NCBI GenBank assembly: GCA_964405805.1
Contig: CAYOPE010000006.1
Location: forward strand, 1 to 36,401
DNA length: 36,401 bases
Direction: 5' to 3'
Source: CAYOPE01 sp964405805
Lineage (GTDB): Bacteria > Patescibacteriota > Doudnabacteria > UBA920 > O2-02-FULL-48-8
How positions within the stretch are numbered: the first letter of the stretch is position 1; the number at the start of each line of letters is the position of its first letter. Under the pieces are notes generated by a model. It ran no database searches, was not told the DNA's origin, and saw only the letters and a program-made list of their open reading frames with translations. The position numbers and the translations under genes are program-made. Positions 15,636-24,124 of the stretch are shown piece after piece.

Positions 15636-15905
15636 TCAGCTCCTCTCTGCACCGCTCGGCTGCAGGCCGAGCGAGAGATATAGATCCACGAAGTCGTGCG
15701 TGGTGACTCGATCGCGCCGAGAAAGTACGCCGAGTCTCGTCTTCGCGTCGTCGAACCTCTCCCCTTTGTGCGCGTCAGCAAGAATTTCCGCGACCGAGAT
15801 TTGATAGCTCTCGTTGAAGCGGCACACCAGTTCTGCTGCCTCCTGTTTGCGCGCCTCCGCGATTTCGCCGACAATCTTCTGCACGCGTGCCTCAGTCGGG
15901 GTCAT
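15636..15905 (-). CDS. GC-rich helical protein of 89 aa, unknown
   Basis: The frame starts MTPTEARVQKIVGEIAEARK and ends GLQPSGAERS. It is predicted mostly helical and soluble, without Cys or membrane segments; the middle (SVAEILADAHKGERFDDAKT) looks like a packed helical repeat. The start is set by GGAGG 4 nt upstream of the ATG. A second frame in the same place (15578-15874) is Arg/Ser-rich and is an artefact of GC content. The gene has its own promoter and terminator and higher GC than agmatine deiminase next to it. Not recognised as a known family. Confidence 0.65.
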   Translation of the reverse strand: MTPTEARVQKIVGEIAEARKQEAAELVCRFNESYQISVAEILADAHKGERFDDAKTRLGVLSRRDRVTTHDFVDLYLSLGLQPSGAERS

Positions 15906-15930
15906 GGCTCCTCCGTTTCCTGTTCATATT

Positions 15931-15953
15931 AAAATAAGCCTTTTTCAGGCTTA
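15931..15953 (-). terminator. Terminator of the polyamine operon
   Basis: ATAAGCC/GGCTTAT with loop TTTTTCA (plus-strand coordinates 15934-15954), followed by TTTTAA on the minus strand, lies just after the aguA stop. Confidence 0.65.
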
Positions 15954-15959
15954 TGTCAA
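15931..15959 (-). promoter_or_regulatory. Promoter of the 89-aa gene, overlapping a hairpin
   Basis: TTGACA (15954-15959) and TATTTT (15931-15936) on the minus strand are 17 nt apart. The spacer contains the hairpin that ends the aguA transcript. Confidence 0.55.
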
Positions 15960-15971
15960 CAAGGCTCAATT

Positions 15972-16973
15972 CTACACAGGCTGCTGCTGGGTCATGCAGT
16001 GAATCGCTCCACCGCCGTAAATAATATCTCGACAATCAATGGCTGCAACCTTCCTGTCAGGAAAGCAGCTCTGAATAATTGCTAGCGCTTCCTTGTCATG
16101 CGGATCAGCGTAAGTGGGTACTATCACGACTTTGTTGGCAATATAAAAATTCGCATACGACACAGGCGCTTTGCTACCATCTTCGTATTTCATATGCGGC
16201 GTGGGCAATTTGATAACCTCGAAATGCTCGGATAAGACATCGAAATTATTTTTCAAAATTACAAAGTTCTTATCTTGAGGATCATCTTCATAGCATGTGA
16301 GCACCTTGTGCGCGCCCACAAATCTGGTAATATCGTCCACGTGCCCGTCTGTGTGATCATTGGTCAGGCCTTGCTTCAGCCAGACAATTCTCTCAATGCC
16401 CAAGTAATCTTTCAGATTCTGTTCAATCTGCTCTTTTAAAATCTTCGGATTGCGATTGGGATTGAGCAAACACTGCTCTGTGGTTATCAAGGCTCCTTGC
16501 CCATCAACTTCTATGGAGCCCCCCTCCAAAACCATGTTTAGGTCAAATCTTTGTCCTCCTGGATCAATTCGCTTGAAAACTTCGTTGTCTTTCAGCAATA
16601 CTCCATAATACGGATCTTCTGCTTTACCATAGCCGTTGTACTCAGCCTTCACCCAGGCCAGAGATTTATTTTTATCGAGTAAAAACATTGGTCCAAAATC
16701 TCTAGTCCAGACATCAGCGTAATCCGTGACGTGAAAATTGACTTCAGGCGGCAATATTTTTTTTAATTTATCTTTGGTTTTATCGTCTAAAACTAAAAGT
16801 TGAACCTTTTCGCTTCCTTCCAGCGCTTTGATCATTTCACAGAATCTTTGTTCAGCCATGCCAACCCTGTTTGGAAATGTTGTCTCATCATAAGGCCAGG
16901 AAAGCCAAACAGCGGAATGAGTTTCCCATTCCGCTGGCATCCGAAAGCCTAATTGTTTAGGGGTGGAGGACAT
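15972..16973 (-). CDS. aguA: Agmatine deiminase
   Basis: AguA converts agmatine to N-carbamoylputrescine and ammonia. The 333-aa protein has the family motifs in order: RMPAEWETHSAVWLSWP at the start, DVWTRDFGPMFL, LEGGSIEVDGQGAL, NDHTDGHVDDITRF (with His and Asp of the active site), and the catalytic Cys in GGGAIHC close to the C-terminus (about residue 326). The ATG at 16973 (MSSTPKQLGFRMP) is chosen because the longer frame from 17051 adds residues unlike the family and lies in aguB. It overlaps the aguB stop by 17 nt. It is the last gene of the polyamine operon. Confidence 0.95.
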   Translation of the reverse strand: MSSTPKQLGFRMPAEWETHSAVWLSWPYDETTFPNRVGMAEQRFCEMIKALEGSEKVQLLVLDDKTKDKLKKILPPEVNFHVTDYADVWTRDFGPMFLLDKNKSLAWVKAEYNGYGKAEDPYYGVLLKDNEVFKRIDPGGQRFDLNMVLEGGSIEVDGQGALITTEQCLLNPNRNPKILKEQIEQNLKDYLGIERIVWLKQGLTNDHTDGHVDDITRFVGAHKVLTCYEDDPQDKNFVILKNNFDVLSEHFEVIKLPTPHMKYEDGSKAPVSYANFYIANKVVIVPTYADPHDKEALAIIQSCFPDRKVAAIDCRDIIYGGGAIHCMTQQQPV

Positions 16974-17796
16974 AAGTATCCGGCCTTCTGTTTCTGAAAA
17001 ATCCCCAGTCATCTCGAATTTTATTATTCTGCGCCAAATCCGCTTCAGCAATCAAAATTTCTTCTTTCGTACTACTGGCTCGCTTTAAAACTTTACCAAA
17101 ACTGTTTGCGACAAATGATTGTCCCCAAAAATTTAGCTGATCTTCTCGCCCGACTCGATTTACCGCGACCACGTAAACTGAATTGGCTATAGCATGGCCG
17201 CGCATCACAGTTTCCCAGGCATCATGCCAGTCCCCTTCGAAATCTTTATTTCCAATGATGTTTCCGATAGCTGTAGGGTAAAAAATTATGTCAGCCCCAG
17301 TCATAGTCACCATCCGAGCCGCTTCAGGAAACCACTGGTCATAGCAGATGAGCACTGCTATCCTGCCGAACTTCGTCTTGTAAACCTTGTAGCCGCTGCT
17401 GCCTTGTTTAAAGTAATTTTTTTCGTAAAACAGCGGATCTTGCGGTATATGAATTTTGTGATAAACGGGCAACAGTTTCCCTGTGTGGTCTATCACTGCT
17501 GCGGAATTATAGTACCCGTCTTTTCTTTTTTCAAAAATTGGGACAATGATCACTATTCCGTACTTCTTTCCCAATGCAGAAAAGGCCCGAGTTGACTCTC
17601 CGGGAATTGTCTCTGCAAATTTACGCGCTTCAAATTTTCGGTACTGAGGAAAATAAATACTGCGGTAAAGCTCTTGCAGACAAACTATCTTTGCTCCACG
17701 CTTAACTGCTTGTTCTACTAAACTAAGTGCTTTGGTAAGATTCGTTGAAAAATTTGAAGAAACTTTGGTTTGAATTGCAGCAACTTTTACTTTCAT
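16957..17796 (-). CDS. aguB: N-carbamoylputrescine amidase
   Basis: AguB is a nitrilase-fold enzyme that hydrolyses N-carbamoylputrescine to putrescine, CO2 and ammonia, the step after AguA. The 279-aa protein has the catalytic triad in place: Glu42 (CLQELYRSIYF), Lys114 (YHKIHIPQD) and Cys151 (VLICYDQWFPEAAR). Length is as usual for the family. The ATG overlaps the stop of the deoxyhypusine-synthase-like gene by one base (TAATG). Pairing with aguA makes the N-carbamoylputrescine assignment much firmer than for a lone nitrilase. Confidence 0.95.
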   Translation of the reverse strand: MKVKVAAIQTKVSSNFSTNLTKALSLVEQAVKRGAKIVCLQELYRSIYFPQYRKFEARKFAETIPGESTRAFSALGKKYGIVIIVPIFEKRKDGYYNSAAVIDHTGKLLPVYHKIHIPQDPLFYEKNYFKQGSSGYKVYKTKFGRIAVLICYDQWFPEAARMVTMTGADIIFYPTAIGNIIGNKDFEGDWHDAWETVMRGHAIANSVYVVAVNRVGREDQLNFWGQSFVANSFGKVLKRASSTKEEILIAEADLAQNNKIRDDWGFFRNRRPDTYVLHP

Positions 17797-18785
17797 TATT
17801 GATTTAGAACGTAAGCGAAAATCAGTGGAGCTACTATAGTTGCATCAGACTCGATGACAAATCTCGGGGTCGTGACATCCAGCTTGCCCCAAGTTATCTT
17901 TTCATTTGGAACAGCGCCACTGTACGATCCGTAAGAAGTTGTAGAATCAGAAATCTGGCAGAAGTAGCCCCAGAGTTTGCAATCCATTTTCAAGTCCTGC
18001 TGGATCAGAGGCACGACACAGATCGGGAAATCTCCTGCGATACCGCCGCCGATCTGGAAAAATCCGACTGAACCGTTTTTCGTGTTTTCCAAATACCAAT
18101 CAATCAGAAATGACATGGTTTCGAGCCCAGACTTCACAGTCGCGATATTTTTTATATCTTCGTTGTAATAATTTTTACCGCGACCCTTGGTCAACGCCAC
18201 GAAAATATTTCCCAAAGTCGAATCTTCCCAGCCTGGCACGAAAATTGGCAAATTTTTCTCAGCCGCAGCCAGCATCCAGGAGTCTTTCGGATCAATCTGG
18301 TATTCATCCTTGAGCATACCCTCGCGAATCATCTGATACATAAACTCGTATGGAAAATATCGCTCGCGCTTGTCATCAGCACGCTTCCAAAGCTGAATAA
18401 TGTGTCGCTCGATTTTACGCATAGCTTCTTCTTCTGGGATACAGGTATCAGTGACGCGATTAAATCCTTCCTTCAGCAGCGCGACTTCGTCATCTGGGGA
18501 AAGCTGACGATAATGCGGAACTCGTTTATATTCTTTATTCGCCACAAGATTGAAAATATCTTCCTCAAGATTGGCTCCAGTACAAGTGATAGCATGGACT
18601 TTTCCCTGACGAATCATCTCTGCAAACGACAAACCTAACTCTGCAGTACTCATAGCTCCTGCCAGAGTCACCATCATTTTGTTGCCGGCTTTCAGATGCG
18701 CATCATAGGCTTCTGCAGCGTCAATGACGACTGCAGCGTTGAAGTGTCGATAATGATGCTTGATAAAATCTTTTATTGCTCCCAT
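17796..18785 (-). CDS. Deoxyhypusine synthase-like NAD-dependent polyamine enzyme
   Basis: The 329-aa protein has the deoxyhypusine-synthase fold: GAMSTAELGLSFAEMI and TCTGANLEEDIFNLVA near the start, GGGIAGDFPI in the middle, and SYSGAVPNEKITWGKLD near the end. The last contains the equivalent of the catalytic Lys (about residue 301 in WGKLD). Bacteria lack eIF5A, so it does not make hypusine; homologues next to polyamine genes are thought to move an aminobutyl group between polyamines, for example to make homospermidine. That role is inferred here from putrescine production by the neighbours. It is 60 nt after the decarboxylase gene and overlaps aguB by one base. Confidence 0.88.
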   Translation of the reverse strand: MGAIKDFIKHHYRHFNAAVVIDAAEAYDAHLKAGNKMMVTLAGAMSTAELGLSFAEMIRQGKVHAITCTGANLEEDIFNLVANKEYKRVPHYRQLSPDDEVALLKEGFNRVTDTCIPEEEAMRKIERHIIQLWKRADDKRERYFPYEFMYQMIREGMLKDEYQIDPKDSWMLAAAEKNLPIFVPGWEDSTLGNIFVALTKGRGKNYYNEDIKNIATVKSGLETMSFLIDWYLENTKNGSVGFFQIGGGIAGDFPICVVPLIQQDLKMDCKLWGYFCQISDSTTSYGSYSGAVPNEKITWGKLDVTTPRFVIESDATIVAPLIFAYVLNQ

Positions 18786-18845
18786 ATGGATTATAGTTAA
18801 GGTTTGTTAATATTGTATACCCATTTCTTTTCCTAAGCGAGCCTA

Positions 18846-20231
18846 TTACCAACCAAATTGTTTGCCGACGTCTTCTGAAGTTTCGCGTCTACGGGCCATT
18901 TTGATTTCTCCATTTTGGGCAATCAGCTTGGCCGGAGAAGACAACAAACAATGATGAGAAGCCAATGCGTCCTGATACGCTCCTGTATCATAAAAAGCGA
19001 CATACAACTCTTCGTTGTCTTCGAGCCTCGGCAACATAATGTATTCGCCACCTGCTGTATATTTGTCATCTGAATCACAGGAAGAGCCGGCAAACCACAC
19101 TGGTTGAAGTTTTCCTGTATTCATGTGATTAACTGGGGTCACGTGCCACTTCTGATGTATCGCCCAAGTATCTAGCAAATCATTCATAAAACTGCCGTCC
19201 ACTACATACCATTTTTTACGACTTTTTTCATGCACTGATTTCTCGGCTAAAACTTTATAGATTGTGACTTGAGCTGGTGCAGCCACGAAGCTTCCCCACT
19301 CAACAATCAAATTTGGATGCTTAATGCCTAACTTGTCACATTCTTTCTTGGCAGCTCTGATAATTTGGTTGATCAAACTTTTGCCTGAATAAAAAGTTTT
19401 TTTCTTCTCGAAGGGAATTCCTGCCCCGCCACCAATATCTAAAGTGTCCAAACCTGGATTCTTTTCCTTCATCTCAGCAAACAACGGCAACGCTCTTTTT
19501 AGTGGTTTGACAAACCCTTCGATGGTCTCTATTTGTTTGGAAATATGATAGTGTAAAATGGAAAGATTGCGAACCTTCCCGATTTTTTTCAATTCTTCTT
19601 CACTAAATCCAAATCGGTTAAATTTTTTGTCCCAATGCGCTTGAATTTTTATATCTAAATTAACTCGAATGCCGACTTCTCCTTTAAATTTCTTCAATCG
19701 TTCAAGCTCATTGTAATCCTCGATAATCGGAATCACAATCAAACCCTTTTCCTTTAACTCTTCAATCAAACTAATATATCTTTCAGTTTTCGGACCGTTA
19801 CAAATCACCCTGATTTTACGATGAAATTTATCCTGTTCAATCATCCTTTTAACCAAATAAAGTTCATTTGCAGAGGCGACATCTAAATTTGCACCTTCTG
19901 CCACTGCTGGTAGTACAAACTGCTTAGTCTGATTGGCCTTCATCGCGTAATGATAGAAAAAACGGCCTTTGTAGCCTAGAATTTTAATGTAGGCGTTAAA
20001 GGTTTCAATCAAATCGCGAACTCGATTTTCGATAATTGTCGGAAAAACGATTTCAACAGGACTACCATATTTTTTTACGATGTCGTAAATATTATACTGG
20101 TAGTTGCCTTCGCGAAAAATTAATTCGCCATCTGTTCCGATGTCAAAATTCTGCGTATTAACTTCTTCCAAACCCAGTCGCCAGAATTTTTTGAAACCGT
20201 TTTTCTTCTTCTTGGTTCTCTTCTTGGTCAA
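18846..20231 (-). CDS. speA: PLP-dependent arginine decarboxylase (short, Bacteroidetes-like)
   Basis: This fold-III decarboxylase (461 aa) would make agmatine from arginine. PLP binds Lys98 (FFYHYAMKANQTKQ); LDIGGGAGIPF binds the phosphate; the second-subunit residues are in SSCDSDDKY (Cys about 385), followed by FYDTGAYQDALASHHCLL. The tail resembles the 460-aa Bacteroidetes-type SpeA more than the 630-aa proteobacterial enzyme or diaminopimelate decarboxylase; this is from memory. The only in-frame start that fits is a TTG at 20231, since a TGA lies four codons upstream and the next ATG is at residue 97. The N-terminus is very basic. It heads the polyamine operon. Confidence 0.87.
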   Translation of the reverse strand: MTKKRTKKKKNGFKKFWRLGLEEVNTQNFDIGTDGELIFREGNYQYNIYDIVKKYGSPVEIVFPTIIENRVRDLIETFNAYIKILGYKGRFFYHYAMKANQTKQFVLPAVAEGANLDVASANELYLVKRMIEQDKFHRKIRVICNGPKTERYISLIEELKEKGLIVIPIIEDYNELERLKKFKGEVGIRVNLDIKIQAHWDKKFNRFGFSEEELKKIGKVRNLSILHYHISKQIETIEGFVKPLKRALPLFAEMKEKNPGLDTLDIGGGAGIPFEKKKTFYSGKSLINQIIRAAKKECDKLGIKHPNLIVEWGSFVAAPAQVTIYKVLAEKSVHEKSRKKWYVVDGSFMNDLLDTWAIHQKWHVTPVNHMNTGKLQPVWFAGSSCDSDDKYTAGGEYIMLPRLEDNEELYVAFYDTGAYQDALASHHCLLSSPAKLIAQNGEIKMARRRETSEDVGKQFGW

Positions 20232-20258
20232 TTCAGTTCAAAAATGATATGCAAACTA

Positions 20259-20286
20259 ATTGTAAAGCATCTAGAAATCCTGTCAA
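20259..20286 (-). promoter_or_regulatory. Promoter of the polyamine operon
   Basis: TTGACA (20281-20286) and TACAAT (20259-20264) on the minus strand are separated by 16 nt. Transcription should start near 20252, about 20 nt before the TTG start of speA. Confidence 0.65.
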
Positions 20287-20304
20287 GGCCTTTTTCTGAA
20301 AAAA

Positions 20305-20371
20305 CGCAATCCTGAACTCGTTTCAGGATCTTAATCTAGATGCTAGATGCTGAAATAAATTCAGCATTGCG
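20305..20371. repeat. Double-hairpin dispersed repeat, copy A
   Basis: The element starts CGCAA and ends TTGCG. It has two hairpins, ATCCTGAA/TTTCAGGAT and ATGCTGAA/ATTCAGCAT, with CTAGA between them. It lies between hpf and the speA promoter and may also act as a terminator. Confidence 0.75.
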
Positions 20372-20373
20372 AA

Positions 20374-20712
20374 TTATACTTTGCGTTTGGCACTTCGAGC
20401 TCCACGACGAGCAAGCGTCTGTCTTTTGTCCTTAAATTTTCCGATTTGCTCTTTCAGTTTCGGAATTAACAAATCAATCGCAGCATATGCATCCTCAGCA
20501 TCTGCTTCGGCATGCATGATTTTTTTGCCGGCGATCAAGTTTATATCCGAATGAAAAACTAAACCCGTATGATGATGTTTATCCCGGGCAATCTCTACGT
20601 GCGCTTCCTGCGCGACCATATACTTTTCCAAATGCCCAATCTTCTCTTCTACGTACTGCTTGAGAGATGGCGTTAACTCCAGATGAGTTGCTTTGATGTT
20701 GATATTTAGCAT
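20374..20712 (-). CDS. hpf: Short ribosome hibernation-promoting factor
   Basis: HPF/RaiA proteins bind the 30S decoding site and put ribosomes into a resting state. The 112-aa protein has the family's beta-alpha-beta pattern: MLNINIKATHLELTPSLKQY, VEEKIGHLEKYM, HVEIARDKHHHTGLVFHSDI, and the AEADAEDAYAAIDLLIPKLK helix. The length matches the short form without the dimerising C-terminal domain; instead there is a basic tail (RRGARSAKRKV). It starts 5 nt after murC's stop and is the last gene of the murG-patatin-murC-hpf run. Confidence 0.92.
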   Translation of the reverse strand: MLNINIKATHLELTPSLKQYVEEKIGHLEKYMVAQEAHVEIARDKHHHTGLVFHSDINLIAGKKIMHAEADAEDAYAAIDLLIPKLKEQIGKFKDKRQTLARRGARSAKRKV

Positions 20713-20716
20713 GTAG

Positions 20717-22024
20717 TTATTGTACTAATTTTCTTGCGACGTTGTCTATATCTCCTGCGCCCATGAATAGTAAAACACCGAAATCCTTCGCTTTCTCTCG
20801 GACCAATTCTTCAGTTTCATCGAGATCTTGAGCAAAAGTAGCGCTGACTCCTTTGGATTTCAATGCGTCAACCAACATCTGGGAACTAATCGTCTCGCCA
20901 TGCTCACGGCCTGCCACATCAAAAATTTCTGGGACGATCACTTCGTCTACTGTCACCAATGATTCCACAAATTGATCGAATAACTCTTTAGTTCTATTTC
21001 TGTGGTGCGGCTGGAAAATGACTAGAACTTTTTTTCCTGGATAGAATTGTCTGGCCGCTTCGATCGTCTGGCTGACCCCGTCCGGATGATGGCCGTAATC
21101 TGAAACAACAATCTTTCCTTCAAACTTTCCTACAACTTCAAATCTTCGCCAAATGCCAGCGTATTCTTTCAAAACTTTTGCAATCACTTCGGTACTCACA
21201 CCAAGCTTAATCGCGGCAAGTGCAGCGCCCAAAGCATTTGAAACATTAAACAATCCTGGCACATGAAGTTCGAACTTGCCGATCTTTTCATCATGAAGAT
21301 GTAAATCAAACTTCTGATTCTCGACGTTGAGAGCTTGTAAATCAGCATAGTGATGAATGCCAAACGTAAATTTGTGACACGTGGCGTGCTTACAGACATC
21401 CACAGTGTTGTGATCGTCCGCATTGTAAATCAAAATCCCATCTGAGGGAAGTGATTTCACATATTCCAGAAAAGCTGACTTGATATCCTCCAAATTTTTA
21501 TAAGTGTCAAGATGGTCAAGAGCAATGTTCGTCAAAACAATCATCTTCGGCTGATTCAAAAGCATTTTGCGGTCATATTCGTCGGATTCAGCGACGACGT
21601 ACTGCGAGCTGCCAAACCGCGCATTGGCTTTGAATTTTTCAGTTTCGTTTTTGGCCGACAAAAGGGAACCGACCAAAACAGAAGGATCCAAGCCTGCTTG
21701 GTCCAGCATCAGTCCAAGCAAGGCCGTGGTAGTTGACTTGCCATTCGTTCCAGTCACTCCGATTCCATATTTATCTTGCATTAGCTGGCCAATTGCTTCG
21801 CCTTGGCTTAGCTTTGGAATTTTAATTTTATCCAAATCTTCTTTTGGAACTGCTGCTGTATAAACTACCAGATCCCAGTCCCCAACCACGTCGTTATTAC
21901 CAGAATCCTTAATGTCATTACTACCCACCTTCTTGCCCATAGATAAAAATATTCTGGCGAGTCCGGACACGCCGATCCCGCCGATGCCTAAGCAGAAAAT
22001 ACTTTTAGCTTCTTTGATATTCAT
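20717..22024 (-). CDS. murC: UDP-N-acetylmuramate--L-alanine ligase MurC
   Basis: MurC adds L-alanine to UDP-MurNAc in the cytoplasm, the first step of the peptidoglycan stem peptide. The 435-aa protein has the UDP-binding Rossmann motif CLGIGGIGVSGLARIF, the ATP loop GVTGTNGKSTTTALLG, ESDEYDRKML, NIALDHLDTY and the C-terminal DYGHHPDGV and FQPHHRNRT. The ATG at 22024 (MNIKEAKSIFCLG) is preferred over 22045; it overlaps the patatin gene by 20 nt. Usual MurC length is 450-490 aa, so this is a compact version. Confidence 0.94.
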   Translation of the reverse strand: MNIKEAKSIFCLGIGGIGVSGLARIFLSMGKKVGSNDIKDSGNNDVVGDWDLVVYTAAVPKEDLDKIKIPKLSQGEAIGQLMQDKYGIGVTGTNGKSTTTALLGLMLDQAGLDPSVLVGSLLSAKNETEKFKANARFGSSQYVVAESDEYDRKMLLNQPKMIVLTNIALDHLDTYKNLEDIKSAFLEYVKSLPSDGILIYNADDHNTVDVCKHATCHKFTFGIHHYADLQALNVENQKFDLHLHDEKIGKFELHVPGLFNVSNALGAALAAIKLGVSTEVIAKVLKEYAGIWRRFEVVGKFEGKIVVSDYGHHPDGVSQTIEAARQFYPGKKVLVIFQPHHRNRTKELFDQFVESLVTVDEVIVPEIFDVAGREHGETISSQMLVDALKSKGVSATFAQDLDETEELVREKAKDFGVLLFMGAGDIDNVARKLVQ

Positions 22025-22958
22025 GCTGAACTTCGTATTGTTCAATTAATTTTTCAAGTTTAGGTAGAATCGCCAAAGTAGCTTTCCGCCCTTGCTGGTA
22101 GATGTGGTCAGCTTGGCTTAGTTCTAATTTTGCCGTCCCTTTAACTGGAGGTTCGATCATAATATCGCAAGCCTGATTTTCTTCCTGCCACTCTTCTTCT
22201 ACGTTATAGGAACGGTCGACAGCCCAGGAGAAAATTCGAACAGCATTTGGTATCTTTGATTTTTTTTGACCCAAATCAGTGCGCTCTAGTACCAAAGAGG
22301 TTAGGGGCTTGATGATTTCCTGGTGAATAAAATGTATACCTAGCATTCGGCGGAAACCTCGGATAATTCGGAATAACGGCATCTTCTTCTGGTAAAAAAA
22401 TTTAGCCTTAGCCACATCTACTCCGATAACTATGTCCGCACCTAATTGCTTAACTGGAATGGTCGGGACGATATTTACCAATCCTCCTTCAAGCAAAATC
22501 CGGTCATTAATAACTTCTGGCGCGAACAAGCCAGGAACTGCGAAGCTTGCCTTTAAAGCTTTCAGAACATCACCTCGAGTAATAGTGACCAGATGGCCGC
22601 TCTGCACATCAGCAGCTGTAATACCTATTTTATACTTCATGCTATCAAAACTTTTACCATTGATAACCTCTAGAATCTCGGGCTCTGCTTTGTTAAGATT
22701 AAACAACCCGCCACGAGCCCCTCTCCATGTCAGTAAACTCCAAAGACGGCGCATGGTCATGGTTTGAAACTGCTCATACATATAATCCCGCGATCCTGCC
22801 CCGTAGGCCACCGCAACCAAAGCTCCTGACGAACATCCTACGATAATTTCTGGAACAATATTGTGCTCTAACAAGACATCGATGACACCAAAGTGCGCCG
22901 CGGCGCGCCCAGCACCTCCTGAAAGAGCAATCCCGATCTTCGGTCGATTATGATTCAT
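22005..22958 (-). CDS. Patatin-like phospholipase with Glu in the DGG motif
   Basis: The 317-aa protein has the patatin fold: an oxyanion motif SGGAGRAAAHFGVI (residues about 13-26), the nucleophile Ser in GCSSG (elbow GxSxG), and the second catalytic motif. In this last motif, most patatins have DGG or DGA, but here it reads EGGLVNIVP, with Glu for Asp. Closest in layout are the RssA/NTE-type bacterial patatins, which hydrolyse lipid esters. It overlaps murG by 11 nt and murC by 20 nt, so it is tightly within a peptidoglycan operon. Whether Glu allows activity is unclear. Confidence 0.88.
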   Translation of the reverse strand: MNHNRPKIGIALSGGAGRAAAHFGVIDVLLEHNIVPEIIVGCSSGALVAVAYGAGSRDYMYEQFQTMTMRRLWSLLTWRGARGGLFNLNKAEPEILEVINGKSFDSMKYKIGITAADVQSGHLVTITRGDVLKALKASFAVPGLFAPEVINDRILLEGGLVNIVPTIPVKQLGADIVIGVDVAKAKFFYQKKMPLFRIIRGFRRMLGIHFIHQEIIKPLTSLVLERTDLGQKKSKIPNAVRIFSWAVDRSYNVEEEWQEENQACDIMIEPPVKGTAKLELSQADHIYQQGRKATLAILPKLEKLIEQYEVQHEYQRS

Positions 22959-24039
22959 GCGTTTTGATAATTACCTTCGCGATTTTTTCTGCAGCATCAT
23001 GAGGCATTAGGTTTTTCATGTTGCTCGCCAAAGCTTCCACTCTTTTTTGATTAAATTTCAAACTATTGATGACGCGCGTCAAATTTTCGGCGCTCGCCTC
23101 TTCTCTATACAATACAACTGCTGCATGATTTTCTTCCAAAATTTTCGCGTTTTCTTCCTGATGAGTAGCAGACATGGGGATAATAATAGCAACTTTCGCA
23201 AGCGCTGACAATTCTGCAATAGTCGAAAGTCCAGCGCGAGCCACGACCAAATGCGCGGCTTTCAAAATTGCTGCGTAAGGCTCAAACTGCATCAATTCAT
23301 ACGCGTGATAATTTTTGTCCTTGAAATCAATTTGCTTGCCTGCTCCAGTCTGGTGCACTACCTGATGAGCGCGGGCCAAATCTGGTAAAGCTTTCTGTAG
23401 CAACTGGTTGATTTGCTCAGCTCCGGTGGCTCCTCCCAAGACCAACAAAACTGGCAGCTCGTCGTGGAGCCCGAAAAACTTTTTTGCGTCAACTTTAGGA
23501 TCAAATAAATCTGGTCTGACAGGATTACCTACCCATTCCGCTGCTGGCTTAAGTTTTTTGGTCAGTAACCCTGAGCCAGAATAAAAATCTTTGCTAGTTT
23601 TTTCAAATGCGGTCGTGATTTGATTTGCAAATGGTACGACCAACTTGTTTGCCAGCCCAATTCTAGCGTCCTGCTGATGAATGACAATTTTTGCGCCCAA
23701 AAAATGAGCAGCCCACATCACAGGGACTTCTACAAATGAACCAGCGCCAAACACGACATCAGGCTCAAATTTCCTGACCACATTCCATGCCTGGACCAGG
23801 CTTACTAAAAAAACAATTGGCGCAAATAAATTTTTGAAACTAAAAAATCTACGCAGTCTCGTGGCTGAAATTGTCACAAATGGAATACCTGTGGGCTCAA
23901 CCATCTCTCGCTCAGGCCCATTTCTGGTCCCGACAAATAGAAATTCCGTTTTGGGTTTAAGTTTTTTTATCTCAAGCGCGACAGCAAGCACTGGGCTCAC
24001 AGGCCCTCCTGATCCACCGCCGACGAGTAAAATCTTCAT
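22948..24039 (-). CDS. murG: UDP-GlcNAc:lipid I transferase MurG
   Basis: MurG adds GlcNAc to lipid I on the inner face of the membrane to give lipid II. The 363-aa protein has the N-terminal VGGGSGGPVSPVLAVA loop (GGTGGH in most), GAGSFVEVPVMWAAHFLGAK, IHQQDARIGLANKLV (HEQN region), and the C-terminal VLGGATGAEQIN and ARAGLSTIAELSAL motifs. AAGGA-like Shine-Dalgarno (GAAGGA) lies 6 nt before the ATG, after a dispersed repeat. It opens the murG-patatin-murC-hpf unit. Confidence 0.93.
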   Translation of the reverse strand: MKILLVGGGSGGPVSPVLAVALEIKKLKPKTEFLFVGTRNGPEREMVEPTGIPFVTISATRLRRFFSFKNLFAPIVFLVSLVQAWNVVRKFEPDVVFGAGSFVEVPVMWAAHFLGAKIVIHQQDARIGLANKLVVPFANQITTAFEKTSKDFYSGSGLLTKKLKPAAEWVGNPVRPDLFDPKVDAKKFFGLHDELPVLLVLGGATGAEQINQLLQKALPDLARAHQVVHQTGAGKQIDFKDKNYHAYELMQFEPYAAILKAAHLVVARAGLSTIAELSALAKVAIIIPMSATHQEENAKILEENHAAVVLYREEASAENLTRVINSLKFNQKRVEALASNMKNLMPHDAAEKIAKVIIKTHES

Positions 24040-24050
24040 GCATTATCCTT

Positions 24051-24124
24051 CGCAATCCTGACAAAGCTTGTGCTGATGAAAATCAGCATCAGGATCTAGA
24101 CCCTGAAACAAGTTCAGGGTTGCG
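24051..24124. repeat. Double-hairpin dispersed repeat, copy B
   Basis: CGCAA and TTGCG mark the two ends. One hairpin is nested (ATCCTGA...TCAGGAT enclosing TGCTGA...TCAGCA), the other is CCCTGAA/TTCAGGG, with CTAGA between. The inverted relative of copy A. The last three codons and stop of the glycosyltransferase gene (AQP, TGA) lie within it. Confidence 0.75.

Noticed and set aside
15578..15874. 98-aa frame on the minus strand
   Set aside because: Arg/Ser-rich, runs past the terminator side, and lies out of frame with the better 89-aa frame that has GGAGG.
16974..17051. Longer start for agmatine deiminase
   Set aside because: Adds 26 residues unlike the family and lies within aguB; MSSTPKQLGF at 16973 is the natural start.
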